This document shows, piece by piece, positions 27,126 through 35,903 of a stretch of 64,000 nucleotides of DNA. The stretch's first letter is position 1; every line of letters starts with the position of its first letter. The DNA comes from Sporosarcina highlanderae (GTDB taxonomy: Bacteria; Bacillota; Bacilli; Bacillales_A; Planococcaceae). Location of the stretch: assembly GCF_030433715.1 (NCBI RefSeq), contig NZ_JAROCC010000002.1, forward strand, positions 62,001 through 126,000. Reading direction: 5' to 3'. The notes under the pieces were generated by a model. The model saw nothing but the letters and a program-made list of their open reading frames with translations. It was not told where the DNA came from and made no database searches. Made by a program: the position numbers and the translations under genes.

Positions 27126-28685
27126 TTATTCAATTGGGAAAACTCGGCCGCGTTCATCTTTATAGACAACATGATGCCTGTCGAATTTTGTTGGAGAATC
27201 AATACCAGCAGCAGCCGCAATCCGATACAGCCCTTCACGCATCGTCAAAATATAGTTGGTTACGCGGAATTTCTTCTCCTCTACAACGAGACCCCTTTGT
27301 AAGTTCTTATCTGTTGTAGCAACTCCTGCTGGGCACTCATTTGTGTGGCATCGTTCAGCCATTATACATCCGACCGAAATCATGAATCCACGGGCAATCT
27401 GGACAAGATCCGCTCCCATAGCCAATGCAATTGCCGCTTTGTCAGGTGTTGTAATTTTTCCAGATGCTATAATTTTCACCTGATCACGTACTCCATACTT
27501 CTGAAGGGCATCATCCAATAAGACAAGTGCTGATTTAAGTGGCAGTCCTACACTATCGGCCAAGTCCTGATAGGTTGCCCCTGATCCGCCTTCTGCGCCA
27601 TCCAATGAGATGAAATCAGGTCCTTTTCCGCTTTCATTCATGAAGGAAGCAAGCTCCTCTGCGTCTTCCTTGCTCCCAATGACGATCTTTATCCCAACAG
27701 GTTTTCCGCTGTGATCCCGTATCTTTTCAATGAAGTCAAATAGGGTAGGATAATCCGAGAACTGCTTAAATCGATTCGGACTATTAATGGTCGTAAATGG
27801 CACGACGTTTCGGATTTTGGCAATTTCCTCTGTCACCTTTTCACCTTCAACATGCCCGCCTCGCATTTTCGCCCCTTGCGCCATCTTAATTTCAAACGCC
27901 TTCACCTGTGGTATTTCCGCCTTCTCGCTAAGACGTTCCCAACTGAATTCTCCATCTTCGGTACGAAAACCGAAGAGCCCCGAACCGATTTGAGCGATAA
28001 TATGTGCATCTCCAGCAAGATGATAAGGTGACAGCCCACCTTCGCCGGTATTCATCCATGCCTCTTTCGCCATGCCAATCCCCTTAGACAACGCCGTGAT
28101 GGCATTTTCTCCAAGGGCCCCATAACTCATGCCCGACTGCCCCAATAAACTACGGACGTGAAATGGATGCTGACAATTCGGTCCAATGATTACCGCATCC
28201 TCTTCAGGCAACAGCCAAGGCAATGCAGGTATTTCTTCACGATGCTCTTTCCGAGAAAAAAGGTTATCTTCATCGACCCGATAGCGCATCGTGTTGACCA
28301 ACTCATCATTGTCGACCCGCATTTCTTCGTTCTGTTTTGTGAACAACGCATTCCGAATGTAATAACCCGGCTCCTCAAAATTACGTTTTGATCCAAAACC
28401 GATAATACTATTCAAGTACTTTCCGGGTAAGACCATATGCAAATATTCTTCACGATTAAACGGTTTCCCTTCGTGATCAGCGTTGAACAAGTACTGGCGC
28501 AACTCAGGTCCAGTCTTTTCGAGCACATAACGCATCCGCCCCAATATCGGATAGTTTCGAAGGATGGCATGCTGCTTTTGCCTTCTGTCATAAAAGTAAA
28601 GATAAATGGCAATTGATATGGGAATGACCACTAAAATAATGATAATCAATGTCGTCGTCAACGAAAGGCTATCTAACCAACTCAT
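27126..28685 (-). CDS. yerD: FMN-binding glutamate synthase family protein (YerD-like)
   Basis: A 519-residue protein with one N-terminal membrane helix (about 9-30) followed by a GltS-like FMN/TIM-barrel domain. MSYGALGENAI, GEGGLSPYH, SLDGAEGGSGATY, IASGKITTPDKAAIALAMGAD and CHTNECPAGVAT (iron-sulfur/FMN region) match the central domain of glutamate synthase. It lacks the amidotransferase and C-terminal domains, so it is not a complete GltB. Electron donor and substrate are unknown. It resembles B. subtilis YerD. Confidence 0.9.
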   Translation of the reverse strand: MSWLDSLSLTTTLIIIILVVIPISIAIYLYFYDRRQKQHAILRNYPILGRMRYVLEKTGPELRQYLFNADHEGKPFNREEYLHMVLPGKYLNSIIGFGSKRNFEEPGYYIRNALFTKQNEEMRVDNDELVNTMRYRVDEDNLFSRKEHREEIPALPWLLPEEDAVIIGPNCQHPFHVRSLLGQSGMSYGALGENAITALSKGIGMAKEAWMNTGEGGLSPYHLAGDAHIIAQIGSGLFGFRTEDGEFSWERLSEKAEIPQVKAFEIKMAQGAKMRGGHVEGEKVTEEIAKIRNVVPFTTINSPNRFKQFSDYPTLFDFIEKIRDHSGKPVGIKIVIGSKEDAEELASFMNESGKGPDFISLDGAEGGSGATYQDLADSVGLPLKSALVLLDDALQKYGVRDQVKIIASGKITTPDKAAIALAMGADLVQIARGFMISVGCIMAERCHTNECPAGVATTDKNLQRGLVVEEKKFRVTNYILTMREGLYRIAAAAGIDSPTKFDRHHVVYKDERGRVFPIE

Positions 28686-28774
28686 CCCGGCACCCCTTTT
28701 CTTGGCATTAATTGTAGTGTAACATGGTTATATTCAATCAATATAGAATTATAGAATATTCTGGAGGTATACAT

Positions 28775-29506
28775 ATGGTTATTGAATTATTGAAATCACA
28801 CGCATCCGTAAGAAAATACAAGGACATCCCACTTTCGAAGGAAGACGTCTATGACCTCATTCGCGCAGGCCAACACGCAGCAAGCTCCCATTTCGTGCAA
28901 GCATATTCCGTCATCCATGTAACTGATCAGGGCAAACGGGAGCGACTTGCCGAATTGGCAAGTAATAAAAGGCAGTTTTTAACTGCAGCCTCTGTCCTCA
29001 TCTTCTGCGCTGACTACTGCAGGTTAGGTAAAGCTGCCGAGCTAAACGGGAAGGAAATTGATTACTCATATGCTGAAAATATGCTCGTCGGTGCAATCGA
29101 TGTTGCACTCTTCGCTCAAAACGTCGCAATCGCAGCCGAATCGAAAGGATATGGAATCTGTTATATCGGAGGTATCCGTAATGCACCTACTGAAATCAGT
29201 GAACTATTAGGGCTCCCGAACGGCGTTGCACCAATGTTCGCAATGTCGATTGGTGTTCCCGACGAGGCGAATGAAGTGAAGCCAAGATTGCCGGTTGAAG
29301 CGATCATCCATGAAAACAGCTATGATTCGGCGAAATATAATGAGCTCCTTTTAGACTACGACCAAACGATGCATGATTATTACCTTAATCGTGGTTCAAA
29401 CCAAAAAGATACAGCATGGTCTGAACAGATGGCTGACTTCTTGGCAGAACCAAGACGTACACATATGAAGGATTACCTGACAAAACAAGGATTTGAGTTT
29501 AATTAA
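28775..29506 (+). CDS. Nitroreductase family NADPH-dependent FMN oxidoreductase (NfsA/NfrA type)
   Basis: A 243-residue flavoenzyme. HASVRKYKDIPL is the FMN-binding start, followed by AGQHAASSHFVQAYSVI, GICYIGGIRNAP, and PMFAMSIGVPDEANEVKPRLP. Family members reduce FMN, nitroaromatics or disulfides with NADPH; which one is not determinable. ATG 28775 (MVIELLKSH) follows GGAGGTATACAT; the earlier in-frame ATG at 28724 is rejected. Divergent from yerD. Confidence 0.9.
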   Translation: MVIELLKSHASVRKYKDIPLSKEDVYDLIRAGQHAASSHFVQAYSVIHVTDQGKRERLAELASNKRQFLTAASVLIFCADYCRLGKAAELNGKEIDYSYAENMLVGAIDVALFAQNVAIAAESKGYGICYIGGIRNAPTEISELLGLPNGVAPMFAMSIGVPDEANEVKPRLPVEAIIHENSYDSAKYNELLLDYDQTMHDYYLNRGSNQKDTAWSEQMADFLAEPRRTHMKDYLTKQGFEFN

Positions 29507-29515
29507 GCCCAAAAG

Positions 29516-29623
29516 CTCATAAACTTGGACAGATGCGCATAAAGTTAGCGAAAAACGCATAACTCCGCCAAGAACCTCATAAATCAGGATAAGCACGCAT
29601 AAATGCAAATATACACGCATAAC
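29516..29623. repeat. Phased short-motif array B (C[G/T]CATAA every 20 bp)
   Basis: CTCATAAA or CGCATAAA/C occurs at 29516, 29536, 29556, 29576, 29596 and 29616: six copies with exact 20-bp steps. The 12-bp spacers differ. It begins ten bases after the nitroreductase stop and precedes the methyltransferase gene. Same motif and orientation on the plus strand as array A. Confidence 0.88.
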
Positions 29624-29753
29624 TTCAGGAATGACCAAAGCCGTTTTGAATAACGGCTTTTTGCATGCACGAACGAAGCATTAGAAGCACATCTACTGAG
29701 TCCCTTGTAGTATTCTTATATATACAAACTTGCCCGAAAAGAGGTCCAACACT

Positions 29754-30923
29754 ATGCAATTTGAAGAACTTGTAGAGAAACTCGTCCAAAGGATGCAAGA
29801 GGGCGCATTCATTCAAGGGACGATTAGCCAGCCCCGTTACAAGTCGACCGGTCTGCAAAAAGTGAAACTGAAGCCGGTGGAAATCAAGAAAGAAGTCTAT
29901 ATTCAATTTGAATATCACTATGAACGCATTTTGAAACATGAAAATATAAAAGCAGCTGACATTCAGCCTTCTCTCAAGCAATTATTGGAGCAGTTCAAGC
30001 AGATGCAGGCGGAGTTCAGCGATGAGAAAGTCCATATCCAGCTAACGAAGAAATTCAAAGTAGCCTGGAAAAGCGAGAAGACAGCTTCCACGAAAACAGT
30101 CGATTTATCGCATAATCGGAAAAAGAATTATTTATTGGATGATTCGACCCCCTACCCTTTCCTGATTCGTCTTGGTGTACAATCTCCGGAAGGCAAAGTG
30201 AAAAAGCAGAAATACGATAAGTTCCGTCAGATCAACCGCTTTGTTGAGTTCATCGATGATGCGCTTGTCCATCTGCCGAAGGATCGCCCTGTACGCATAT
30301 TGGATTTCGGATCCGGAAAATCCTATTTAACATTTGCGCTATACCACTATTTGCATATCGAAAAGGGACTGGATATTCGGGTTACTGGACTTGATTTGAA
30401 AAAGGAAGTCATTGAAGAATGTAACGTAATCGCTAAGGATCTCGGTTACGAACAACTGGAGTTCCTTGTCGGTGACATCAACGATTACAATGAAGAAACC
30501 GCTGTTGACATGGTCGTTACGCTGCATGCTTGTGACGTTGCAACGGATATGGCGTTGGCGCGCGCCGTCAAATGGGGAGCGGAAGTAATTTTGAGCGTTC
30601 CTTGCTGCCAACACGAACTGTTTTCACAAATCCAATCACCTGCATTAGACATCATGCTGCAACATGGGTTAATAAAAGAACGCTTTTCAGCACTTGCAAC
30701 CGACTCAATCCGGGCGGAGTTGCTGAAACTTGTTGGTTATGATGCACAGCTTCTTGAATTCATCGATATGGAGCATACGCCGAAAAACATTTTGATACGC
30801 AGCTTTAAGACTGGCAAGAAACCGTCCGCGGAAGCTGTTGAAAAGTATAAAGCGTTCCGTGATTTACTGAATGCAAAACCGTTTTTGGAACGTGAGTTGA
30901 AAGAAGCGGGGTATTTAAACTAA
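29754..30923 (+). CDS. Class I SAM-dependent methyltransferase (Methyltransf_32-like)
   Basis: A 389-residue protein. An N-terminal region (1-150) of unknown fold is followed by a Rossmann methyltransferase domain: RILDFGSGKSYLTFALYHY (SAM motif I, about residue 182), VTGLDLKKEV, LVGDINDY and VVTLHACDVATD with VPCCQHEL. This arrangement resembles PF13679 proteins; some relatives act on RNA, but the substrate is unknown. ATG 29754 follows AAGAGGTCC; the longer ORF to 29730 is less likely. Confidence 0.8.
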   Translation: MQFEELVEKLVQRMQEGAFIQGTISQPRYKSTGLQKVKLKPVEIKKEVYIQFEYHYERILKHENIKAADIQPSLKQLLEQFKQMQAEFSDEKVHIQLTKKFKVAWKSEKTASTKTVDLSHNRKKNYLLDDSTPYPFLIRLGVQSPEGKVKKQKYDKFRQINRFVEFIDDALVHLPKDRPVRILDFGSGKSYLTFALYHYLHIEKGLDIRVTGLDLKKEVIEECNVIAKDLGYEQLEFLVGDINDYNEETAVDMVVTLHACDVATDMALARAVKWGAEVILSVPCCQHELFSQIQSPALDIMLQHGLIKERFSALATDSIRAELLKLVGYDAQLLEFIDMEHTPKNILIRSFKTGKKPSAEAVEKYKAFRDLLNAKPFLERELKEAGYLN

Positions 30924-30940
30924 TTTGGGCTCAACAAAAA

Positions 30941-30979
30941 TAAAACCGCACTCGAATTCTCTTCGGGGGCGGTTTTTAT
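30941..30979 (+). terminator. Terminator of the methyltransferase gene
   Basis: AAAACCGC...CGAA and TTCGGGGGCGGTTTTT form the hairpin with a terminal T run. Confidence 0.8.
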
Positions 30980-31000
30980 ATGAATAAATAAGTCCATTGA

Positions 31001-31552
31001 TTATACAAGTAAAGTTTCTTCTTGCAATCCTTGATAGATTGCCAAGTCATTCTCATACAACTTCCAATACGTCTCAAGGCTATGCGATTTCACCTTCTCA
31101 AAGCTATCCCCATCTACAATCCCAAAAAAGCTGTTTAAAATTCCAGCGTTAGCCCATGCGGTTTCTTCGAAGGCGATGTCCGACTTATGTTCTTCAATGA
31201 CCATCTTCATGAAAGGCAAATCCGTTGGTCTCTTTTCAGCAGCTGCTTGTTTTTTCATCGTGATGATTTCTTTCGTTCGGTCCAGCGATACAAGGAGTGC
31301 TTTGCGATCCATCGCGTGCCCCAATTCATGGATTGTCAATACACGAAGATACGTTTCGAGCGGCATCGGTTCAGGCAACTCGTTGCAGGCTTTTTGCACA
31401 CGTTTGATATCGACAATCACTTCATTTTTAATGAAGTCATACATCATGTTAACTCCAGTGCGCTCCTGCTTCAGCTCAACGTCCATATTTACGTCACAAA
31501 TAGTTAATTCGATTAAAGCTTCAATCTGCGATTCGGTCATAGTAGCTTTCAT
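31001..31552 (-). CDS. Putative zinc metallopeptidase-like protein (HExxH), unknown role
   Basis: A 183-residue cytoplasmic protein with TIHELGHAMDRKAL near residue 75, an HExxH zinc-binding motif followed by Asp. Acidic residues in VIEEHKSDIAFEETAWANAG about 45 residues later could give the third ligand. No signal peptide or second domain. The family was not recognised, and activity is inferred from the motif alone. Confidence 0.6.
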   Translation of the reverse strand: MKATMTESQIEALIELTICDVNMDVELKQERTGVNMMYDFIKNEVIVDIKRVQKACNELPEPMPLETYLRVLTIHELGHAMDRKALLVSLDRTKEIITMKKQAAAEKRPTDLPFMKMVIEEHKSDIAFEETAWANAGILNSFFGIVDGDSFEKVKSHSLETYWKLYENDLAIYQGLQEETLLV

Positions 31553-31733
31553 TCTCTTCCCCTAACACCCTTCACTATTTATATAGTCGCAATCACCGAA
31601 TAGGGTTCTTATATAGAGTCAACCCAATATTTCACACAACTTTTTTATTATAGAAAAATAATGAAGAAAACACAATGTATTTTTCCTAAAATCCACGGAA
31701 TTGTCAAAAGTCCGCCAACTTGCTAACTTGGAC

Positions 31734-32270
31734 TCATTCCGGCTTTTCAACAACCTCAACGACTAACATATAAAGCAATCCGTCCTGTTTTAATTTCTCC
31801 ATGTCAATTGAGCCTTCTTCGAACATTTTTTGCTGCTCCACCGTTAACGAGTTTGTATACCAATAAGCGATTGGCTGTGGTTTCCCAGGTTCAAGCTTCA
31901 ATGAATCGATGAGGACTCCGCTGAAGATAGGGCCGCGAATAGGTTCATCCTTGACACGATAAATAAGATCACTCGTTCCAAAGTTTACCACTGTCTCATC
32001 GGATTTTCTGTCAGAATCGACCCTGAACAAGATAACATTCTTCCTACTTGTCGGGTTCGTAAAATCTTCATCGATTATCGACTGAGTCCCATCCAAATAC
32101 TTTTCAACAGAAAAAAGCACATCGTAATCCTCAGTGACTAAGCCCTTTTGAACGAATACCGCGCTAAACCTGTCTTTTGTTTTCGTCGTGTCCTTAACTT
32201 CTAACGTTAATGGCTTTGTACAACCACCGAGAAGAACAAGGCAAAGGAAGCCGGTTAGCCATTTCCTCAT
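31734..32270 (-). CDS. Lipoprotein of unknown function
   Basis: A 178-residue protein with signal peptide and lipobox LGGC (Cys17). The mature part is soluble and strand-rich, with no recognised domain. It overlaps the stop of the upstream Dph6-like gene by four bases (ATGA), so the two are translationally coupled, although no functional link is obvious. Confidence 0.7.
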   Translation of the reverse strand: MRKWLTGFLCLVLLGGCTKPLTLEVKDTTKTKDRFSAVFVQKGLVTEDYDVLFSVEKYLDGTQSIIDEDFTNPTSRKNVILFRVDSDRKSDETVVNFGTSDLIYRVKDEPIRGPIFSGVLIDSLKLEPGKPQPIAYWYTNSLTVEQQKMFEEGSIDMEKLKQDGLLYMLVVEVVEKPE

Positions 32271-32962
32271 AGATACGGCGCCCTAACTACTTTCTCCAAA
32301 GGTTCCTCTTCCAACCCAACAGATAAAAACACATACCCATCACGTTCATGTTGCTCCTTAAATACAAGCGGAATACGTTTTTTAAAAATCGGCCCATCGA
32401 TGACAACAGTGTGGAACTCCCCAGATTCCCCACATGAATCAATACCAAGCGACTCCAATTCATTCATCAATTCAATCGTGAATTTACGCCCAATGAACTC
32501 AGCAGGCATCATCTTGGTATTAATGACAACGATATATGCCTCAAAGTAGGAGTTTACGAATTCCTCCAAAAGCTTCCGGCGCGGTTCCATCCATATCGGG
32601 TGGACGGCTTTCATTTCAACTTTAGCGCATGTTGTCTGCACCCATGTCAAATGATCCTCCAAGTCGATATCACCGAAAACACCATTTGGAATTCCGGCTT
32701 CAACGCATTCCTTCATAGCATCTAAAAATTTCTCTTCATAGCCATTCCAGTCAGCCCCGCGAATCATCAACGGAACGCCGAGGCTGTCAGCTTGTGCTTG
32801 GATGATCTCCAAGGGCAAGGCATGAGACTTCGAACGTTCTTTATCCTCTTCAAACATCGTCCATAACCGCTTTGGAATTCCTCCCGACTGAAAAGCACGG
32901 TAATAAGCCAATGCTGAATCTTTACCGCCGCTCCAGGAAGCAACGAAAGGTTGGTTATTCAT
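32267..32962 (-). CDS. Dph6-like ATP pyrophosphatase (diphthine-ammonia ligase family)
   Basis: A 231-residue adenine-nucleotide alpha-hydrolase. The PP-loop SWSGGKDSALAYY (residues 9-21) binds ATP, and CGESGEFHTVVIDGP near residue 185 is the conserved second motif of the MJ0570/Dph6 family. In archaea and eukaryotes the family amidates diphthine on EF-2. Bacteria lack diphthamide, so the bacterial substrate is unknown. Coupled to the downstream lipoprotein gene. Confidence 0.85.
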   Translation of the reverse strand: MNNQPFVASWSGGKDSALAYYRAFQSGGIPKRLWTMFEEDKERSKSHALPLEIIQAQADSLGVPLMIRGADWNGYEEKFLDAMKECVEAGIPNGVFGDIDLEDHLTWVQTTCAKVEMKAVHPIWMEPRRKLLEEFVNSYFEAYIVVINTKMMPAEFIGRKFTIELMNELESLGIDSCGESGEFHTVVIDGPIFKKRIPLVFKEQHERDGYVFLSVGLEEEPLEKVVRAPYL

Positions 32963-33034
32963 TTATTCACACACCCTATCCTCATATTTTGAATAAAGCA
33001 TATCACAAACATTTCATATCCTTTCCAAAGCCTC

Positions 33035-33060
33035 AAAACTTTTTAGGGAATCAGTCCGTC
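33035..33060 (+). promoter_or_regulatory. Possible ECF-type promoter upstream of sigV
   Basis: CAAAAC (ending 33039) and CGTC (33057-33060) are separated by 17 bp, close to the ECF pattern (TGAAAC-N16/17-CGTC) expected for autoregulation by SigV. It lies about 58 bases before the sigV start. The -35 match is imperfect. Confidence 0.35.
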
Positions 33061-33117
33061 CATACTTATGAGACGTGTTCGCGAGACGTTATTAAAAGAG
33101 AAGGTGACCCGATTGTC

Positions 33118-33606
33118 ATGACAAGAGACGATAAATTTAAGTTGGTGGAAAAATTCATTATTGAAAATCAGCAAGCCTATTATCGGCTCGCATTTAGTTA
33201 CGTTAAAAATAAAGAAAATGCACTTGATATCGTTCAGGAATCCATCCTGAAGGCGCTTCGTTCCATTGATCGGCTCGATGAAGTGAACTATATGAAAACA
33301 TGGTTTTACAGAATCATTGTCAATACAGCAATTGATTTCATCCGCAAACATCAGCGGATGTCTATCATGGACGATGAAATTTTGGAAAGTCATTTGCCGA
33401 CTTCGGAGGATGAAGTAACCGATTTTGATCTGCAAGAAGCGGTCGACCAACTACCTCCAAATTATAAAATAATTATCATACTCCGCTTTTTCGAGGATTT
33501 GAAGATTGACGAGATTGCTGAAATCACTGGTGATAATGTCAATACGGTAAAAACAAGATTATATGCAGCGTTAAGGAAATTACGAGTTGAAATGCGAGAG
33601 GAGTAA
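33118..33606 (+). CDS. sigV: ECF RNA polymerase sigma factor, SigV-like
   Basis: A 162-residue group 4 sigma factor. Region 2 is AYYRLAFSYVKNKENALDIVQESILKAL (split across residues 20-47) with the helix MKTWFYRIIVNTAIDF. Region 4 is LPPNYKIIIILRFFEDLKIDEIA with HTH NTVKTRLYAALRKL. The following gene encodes an RsiV-type anti-sigma factor, which identifies it as SigV (lysozyme stress in B. subtilis). ATG 33118 follows GAAGGTGA; the ORF upstream to 32872 overlaps the divergent gene and lacks homology. Confidence 0.85.
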   Translation: MTRDDKFKLVEKFIIENQQAYYRLAFSYVKNKENALDIVQESILKALRSIDRLDEVNYMKTWFYRIIVNTAIDFIRKHQRMSIMDDEILESHLPTSEDEVTDFDLQEAVDQLPPNYKIIIILRFFEDLKIDEIAEITGDNVNTVKTRLYAALRKLRVEMREE

Positions 33607-33610
33607 TGGA

Positions 33611-34486
33611 ATGAGTCAAATGGATAAATTAAAGAAGGACTATGAGAATACCGAGATTCCCCATGAATTGGACGAAGTTGTGAGAGCAACCATTCGTAAA
33701 GCGGAGATGGAGCAACGAAAGAAGCGTCCTGTTTTTAGAAACAGCATAATAGGCTTCGCTGCAGCCGCTGCGATTTTCATTGGCAGCATTAATGTCAGCC
33801 CAGCATTCGCCAATACGATGGTGAATGTACCAATTTTAGGGTCTCTCGTCGAAGTATTGACTATCCAACAAATGAAAGTCAATGAAGGTACGTATCAAGC
33901 CGACGTTTCCACGCCAGGTATCACGGGCCTTGAAGATGAAAACCTGCAAGCTGCATTGAATGAAAAATATATAGCAGAGAACAAGGAACTGTTTGAGCAA
34001 TTCGAGAGTGAGATTGCGGAACTGAAAAAAGCAGGTGGCGGACATTTAGGAGTGGATGCTGGCTTCGAAGTGTTGACCGACAATGATCGAATCCTATCGA
34101 TAATGCGCTATCAAGTGAATACAGTCGCTTCATCTTCCACAACGATGAAGTACGACACAATCGATAAAGTCGACAATGTGCTGATTACATTGCCAAGCCT
34201 TTTCAAAGATGAATCATATATCGAAGTCATCAATGCTTACATTGAAAATGAGATGGAGCGTCAAATGGCGGAAGATGAAATGATCTCTTATTTCATCAAT
34301 GATGAATACACGGAAGGCTTCACATCGATTCGCCCTGATCAGAATTTCTATATCACGAATGATCAAAAGCTTGTCATTTCCTTTGATAAATATGATGTTG
34401 CACCAGGTTATATGGGTGTGGTGACATTTGAAATTCCGACGGAGGTCGTGGAGGATTTATTGGTAAGTGATGTTTATATACGTTGA
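33611..34486 (+). CDS. rsiV: Anti-sigma V factor RsiV
   Basis: A 291-residue single-pass membrane protein. The N-terminal cytoplasmic anti-sigma segment (KKDYENTEIPHELDEVVRA) is followed by a membrane helix (about 46-66, ending PAFA, a signal-peptidase-like site) and an extracellular DUF3298 domain with SLFKDESYIEVIN and VISFDKYDVAPGYMGVVTFEIPTEV. It parallels B. subtilis RsiV, which binds lysozyme, is cut by signal peptidase and releases SigV. It starts four bases after sigV with GAGGAG. The oatA gene that follows in B. subtilis is absent here. Confidence 0.92.
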   Translation: MSQMDKLKKDYENTEIPHELDEVVRATIRKAEMEQRKKRPVFRNSIIGFAAAAAIFIGSINVSPAFANTMVNVPILGSLVEVLTIQQMKVNEGTYQADVSTPGITGLEDENLQAALNEKYIAENKELFEQFESEIAELKKAGGGHLGVDAGFEVLTDNDRILSIMRYQVNTVASSSTTMKYDTIDKVDNVLITLPSLFKDESYIEVINAYIENEMERQMAEDEMISYFINDEYTEGFTSIRPDQNFYITNDQKLVISFDKYDVAPGYMGVVTFEIPTEVVEDLLVSDVYIR

Positions 34487-34492
34487 ATGAAT

Positions 34493-34524
34493 TGAACCCC
34501 GTACATGACCTGCGGGGTTTTGTT
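34493..34524 (+). terminator. Terminator of sigV-rsiV
   Basis: AACCCCG pairs with CGGGGTT around TACATGACCTG, followed by TTTTG. Confidence 0.8.
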
Positions 34525-34529
34525 ATGGA

Positions 34530-34570
34530 AAAAAGAAAATCCCCATGCGCAGGGCTTGGGGATTTTACTG
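34530..34570 (-). terminator. Terminator of the DinB-like gene
   Basis: AAAATCCCCA pairs with TGGGGATTTT, followed on the minus strand by TTTCTTTTTT. It overlaps the last codons of the gene. Confidence 0.75.
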
Positions 34571-35095
34571 TGCGTCCGTTTTTATTTCAGAAGCGAGACC
34601 TTGAATTCTCAATTCGCCAATTGTTTTCTTCAATACTTTCAAATGGCATTTCTCATACATGCCAACAACAGGGAACCATTGCTCAAGTGGCATCAAACCT
34701 AAATTCGGATGTGCTAACGATTTCTCGCTCAGCAGTTCTTTGCGGCTTCCGTCATAGACATCAAGCAAGTAAATCCGCGAATTGTGAAGTTCCTCTTTTA
34801 TTTCTGAAACTGTCTTGAAGCTATCTGTTGGCTTCGTCGCTTCAGGCAGATCGTCCTTCATCATTAGACTTCCAGTTAGGAAAATGATTTTCTTCGACGC
34901 CCGCTGACTAGACTTATTCTTCAACTCTGCTGCTATTTTTGCAGCTATATATGTTTCCATCAAGGCAAGATGCTCCAAAATTTGCTTCGGGGACCAACCA
35001 TGCATTGACGGTTTACTATTGAATTCCTCATCCGTAAGTCCATCAATCACTTGATAAATCTTTCTTCGGATTTTATTATTGCTTTCAAAAACCAT
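34565..35095 (-). CDS. DinB-like four-helix metal-binding protein
   Basis: A 176-residue DinB/YfiT-superfamily protein (four-helix bundle, often thiol-transferase related). VIDGLTDEEFNSKPSMHGWSPKQILEHLALMETYI carries the first histidine, and EKCHLKVLKKTIGEL near the C-terminus matches the usual final helix. The activity is unknown. Single gene convergent with rsiV. Confidence 0.8.
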   Translation of the reverse strand: MVFESNNKIRRKIYQVIDGLTDEEFNSKPSMHGWSPKQILEHLALMETYIAAKIAAELKNKSSQRASKKIIFLTGSLMMKDDLPEATKPTDSFKTVSEIKEELHNSRIYLLDVYDGSRKELLSEKSLAHPNLGLMPLEQWFPVVGMYEKCHLKVLKKTIGELRIQGLASEIKTDAQ

Positions 35096-35252
35096 TTTAT
35101 TTATTCTCCTTTATTTCATTGAGCGAAATATGGATAGTCCTATCAATTTCACAGCATACGCTCTTTCAATGAAAATTTAAAGCCCTATATACATATTCAG
35201 AAAAGAAAAATATTGTTTGTGGTAAAACTGTTGTTGAAAGGAAATTTTAGAA

Positions 35253-35294
35253 TAAAAAACAGCAGATAAACTTTCTTCAAGTTTATCTGCTATC
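35253..35294 (-). terminator. Terminator of the PCYCGC lipoprotein gene
   Basis: AGCAGATAAACTT pairs perfectly with AAGTTTATCTGCT around TCTTC; the minus strand continues TTTTTTATTC. Confidence 0.9.
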
Positions 35295-35306
35295 TATAAT
35301 TACTGA

Positions 35307-35810
35307 TTAAGCTGGCATCGGTGTATCTGTTGGTTCAGCGTAGCCCTCTTTGTACATTTCATCGATAAATTCACGGATTTCTTTCATTGACTTTCCTTCT
35401 TGTTTCATCTGTACAGATTGAACCGCAATCTCCAAACAGACGAGGCAGCGGGTGCCGTGGTCGTCCCAAATGACGGAACCGTCTTCACGGATTTCGTCGA
35501 CGAAGCAGTTTAAGTTATTGCCGTGTCCTGCACTTTCACCACAGCCGCAGTAACATGGCATATACTCTAAAATGTCTGAGGCTGAAGCCGCCACTTGGTA
35601 TACAAGGCGCATTTCTTCAGGTTTGCCCTCTAAAAACTTTGGCAAAACCGTTGCCGATTCAGTCGCTTCTTGCAAGTCACCGTTCGGTAAGTGCCTTTCG
35701 TGACCAACGGCTAAATGTTTTTCTTTTTCATCATGGTGTTGCGCCTTGTCTCCGCATGCGGAAAGGACAAGCATCAATATAAGCATGATAGGCATGAGTT
35801 TCTTCATCAT
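35307..35810 (-). CDS. PCYCGC-motif lipoprotein
   Basis: A 167-residue predicted lipoprotein (lipobox LSAC, Cys19) with a His-rich stretch after the anchor. The hallmark motif MPCYCGCGESAGHGNNLNCF is followed by HGTRCLVCLEIA, giving six or more conserved cysteines. This defines the PCYCGC (DUF) family of Bacillales surface proteins, thought to bind a metal or take part in redox; the role is unproven. Either of the first two ATGs may start it. Single gene. Confidence 0.88.
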   Translation of the reverse strand: MMKKLMPIMLILMLVLSACGDKAQHHDEKEKHLAVGHERHLPNGDLQEATESATVLPKFLEGKPEEMRLVYQVAASASDILEYMPCYCGCGESAGHGNNLNCFVDEIREDGSVIWDDHGTRCLVCLEIAVQSVQMKQEGKSMKEIREFIDEMYKEGYAEPTDTPMPA

Positions 35811-35903
35811 TCATGTCTACTCCTTTATTTGTCATTGTCCTTTCATCATAGCGGATAACGAAACGAAATCGGGTTACAACTTTGTGGACATTAGAATTAT
35901 CGT

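Noticed and set aside
32872..33117. Upstream extension of the sigV reading frame
   Set aside because: It overlaps the divergent Dph6-like gene and shows no sigma-factor homology; the family start and ribosome site fit 33118.
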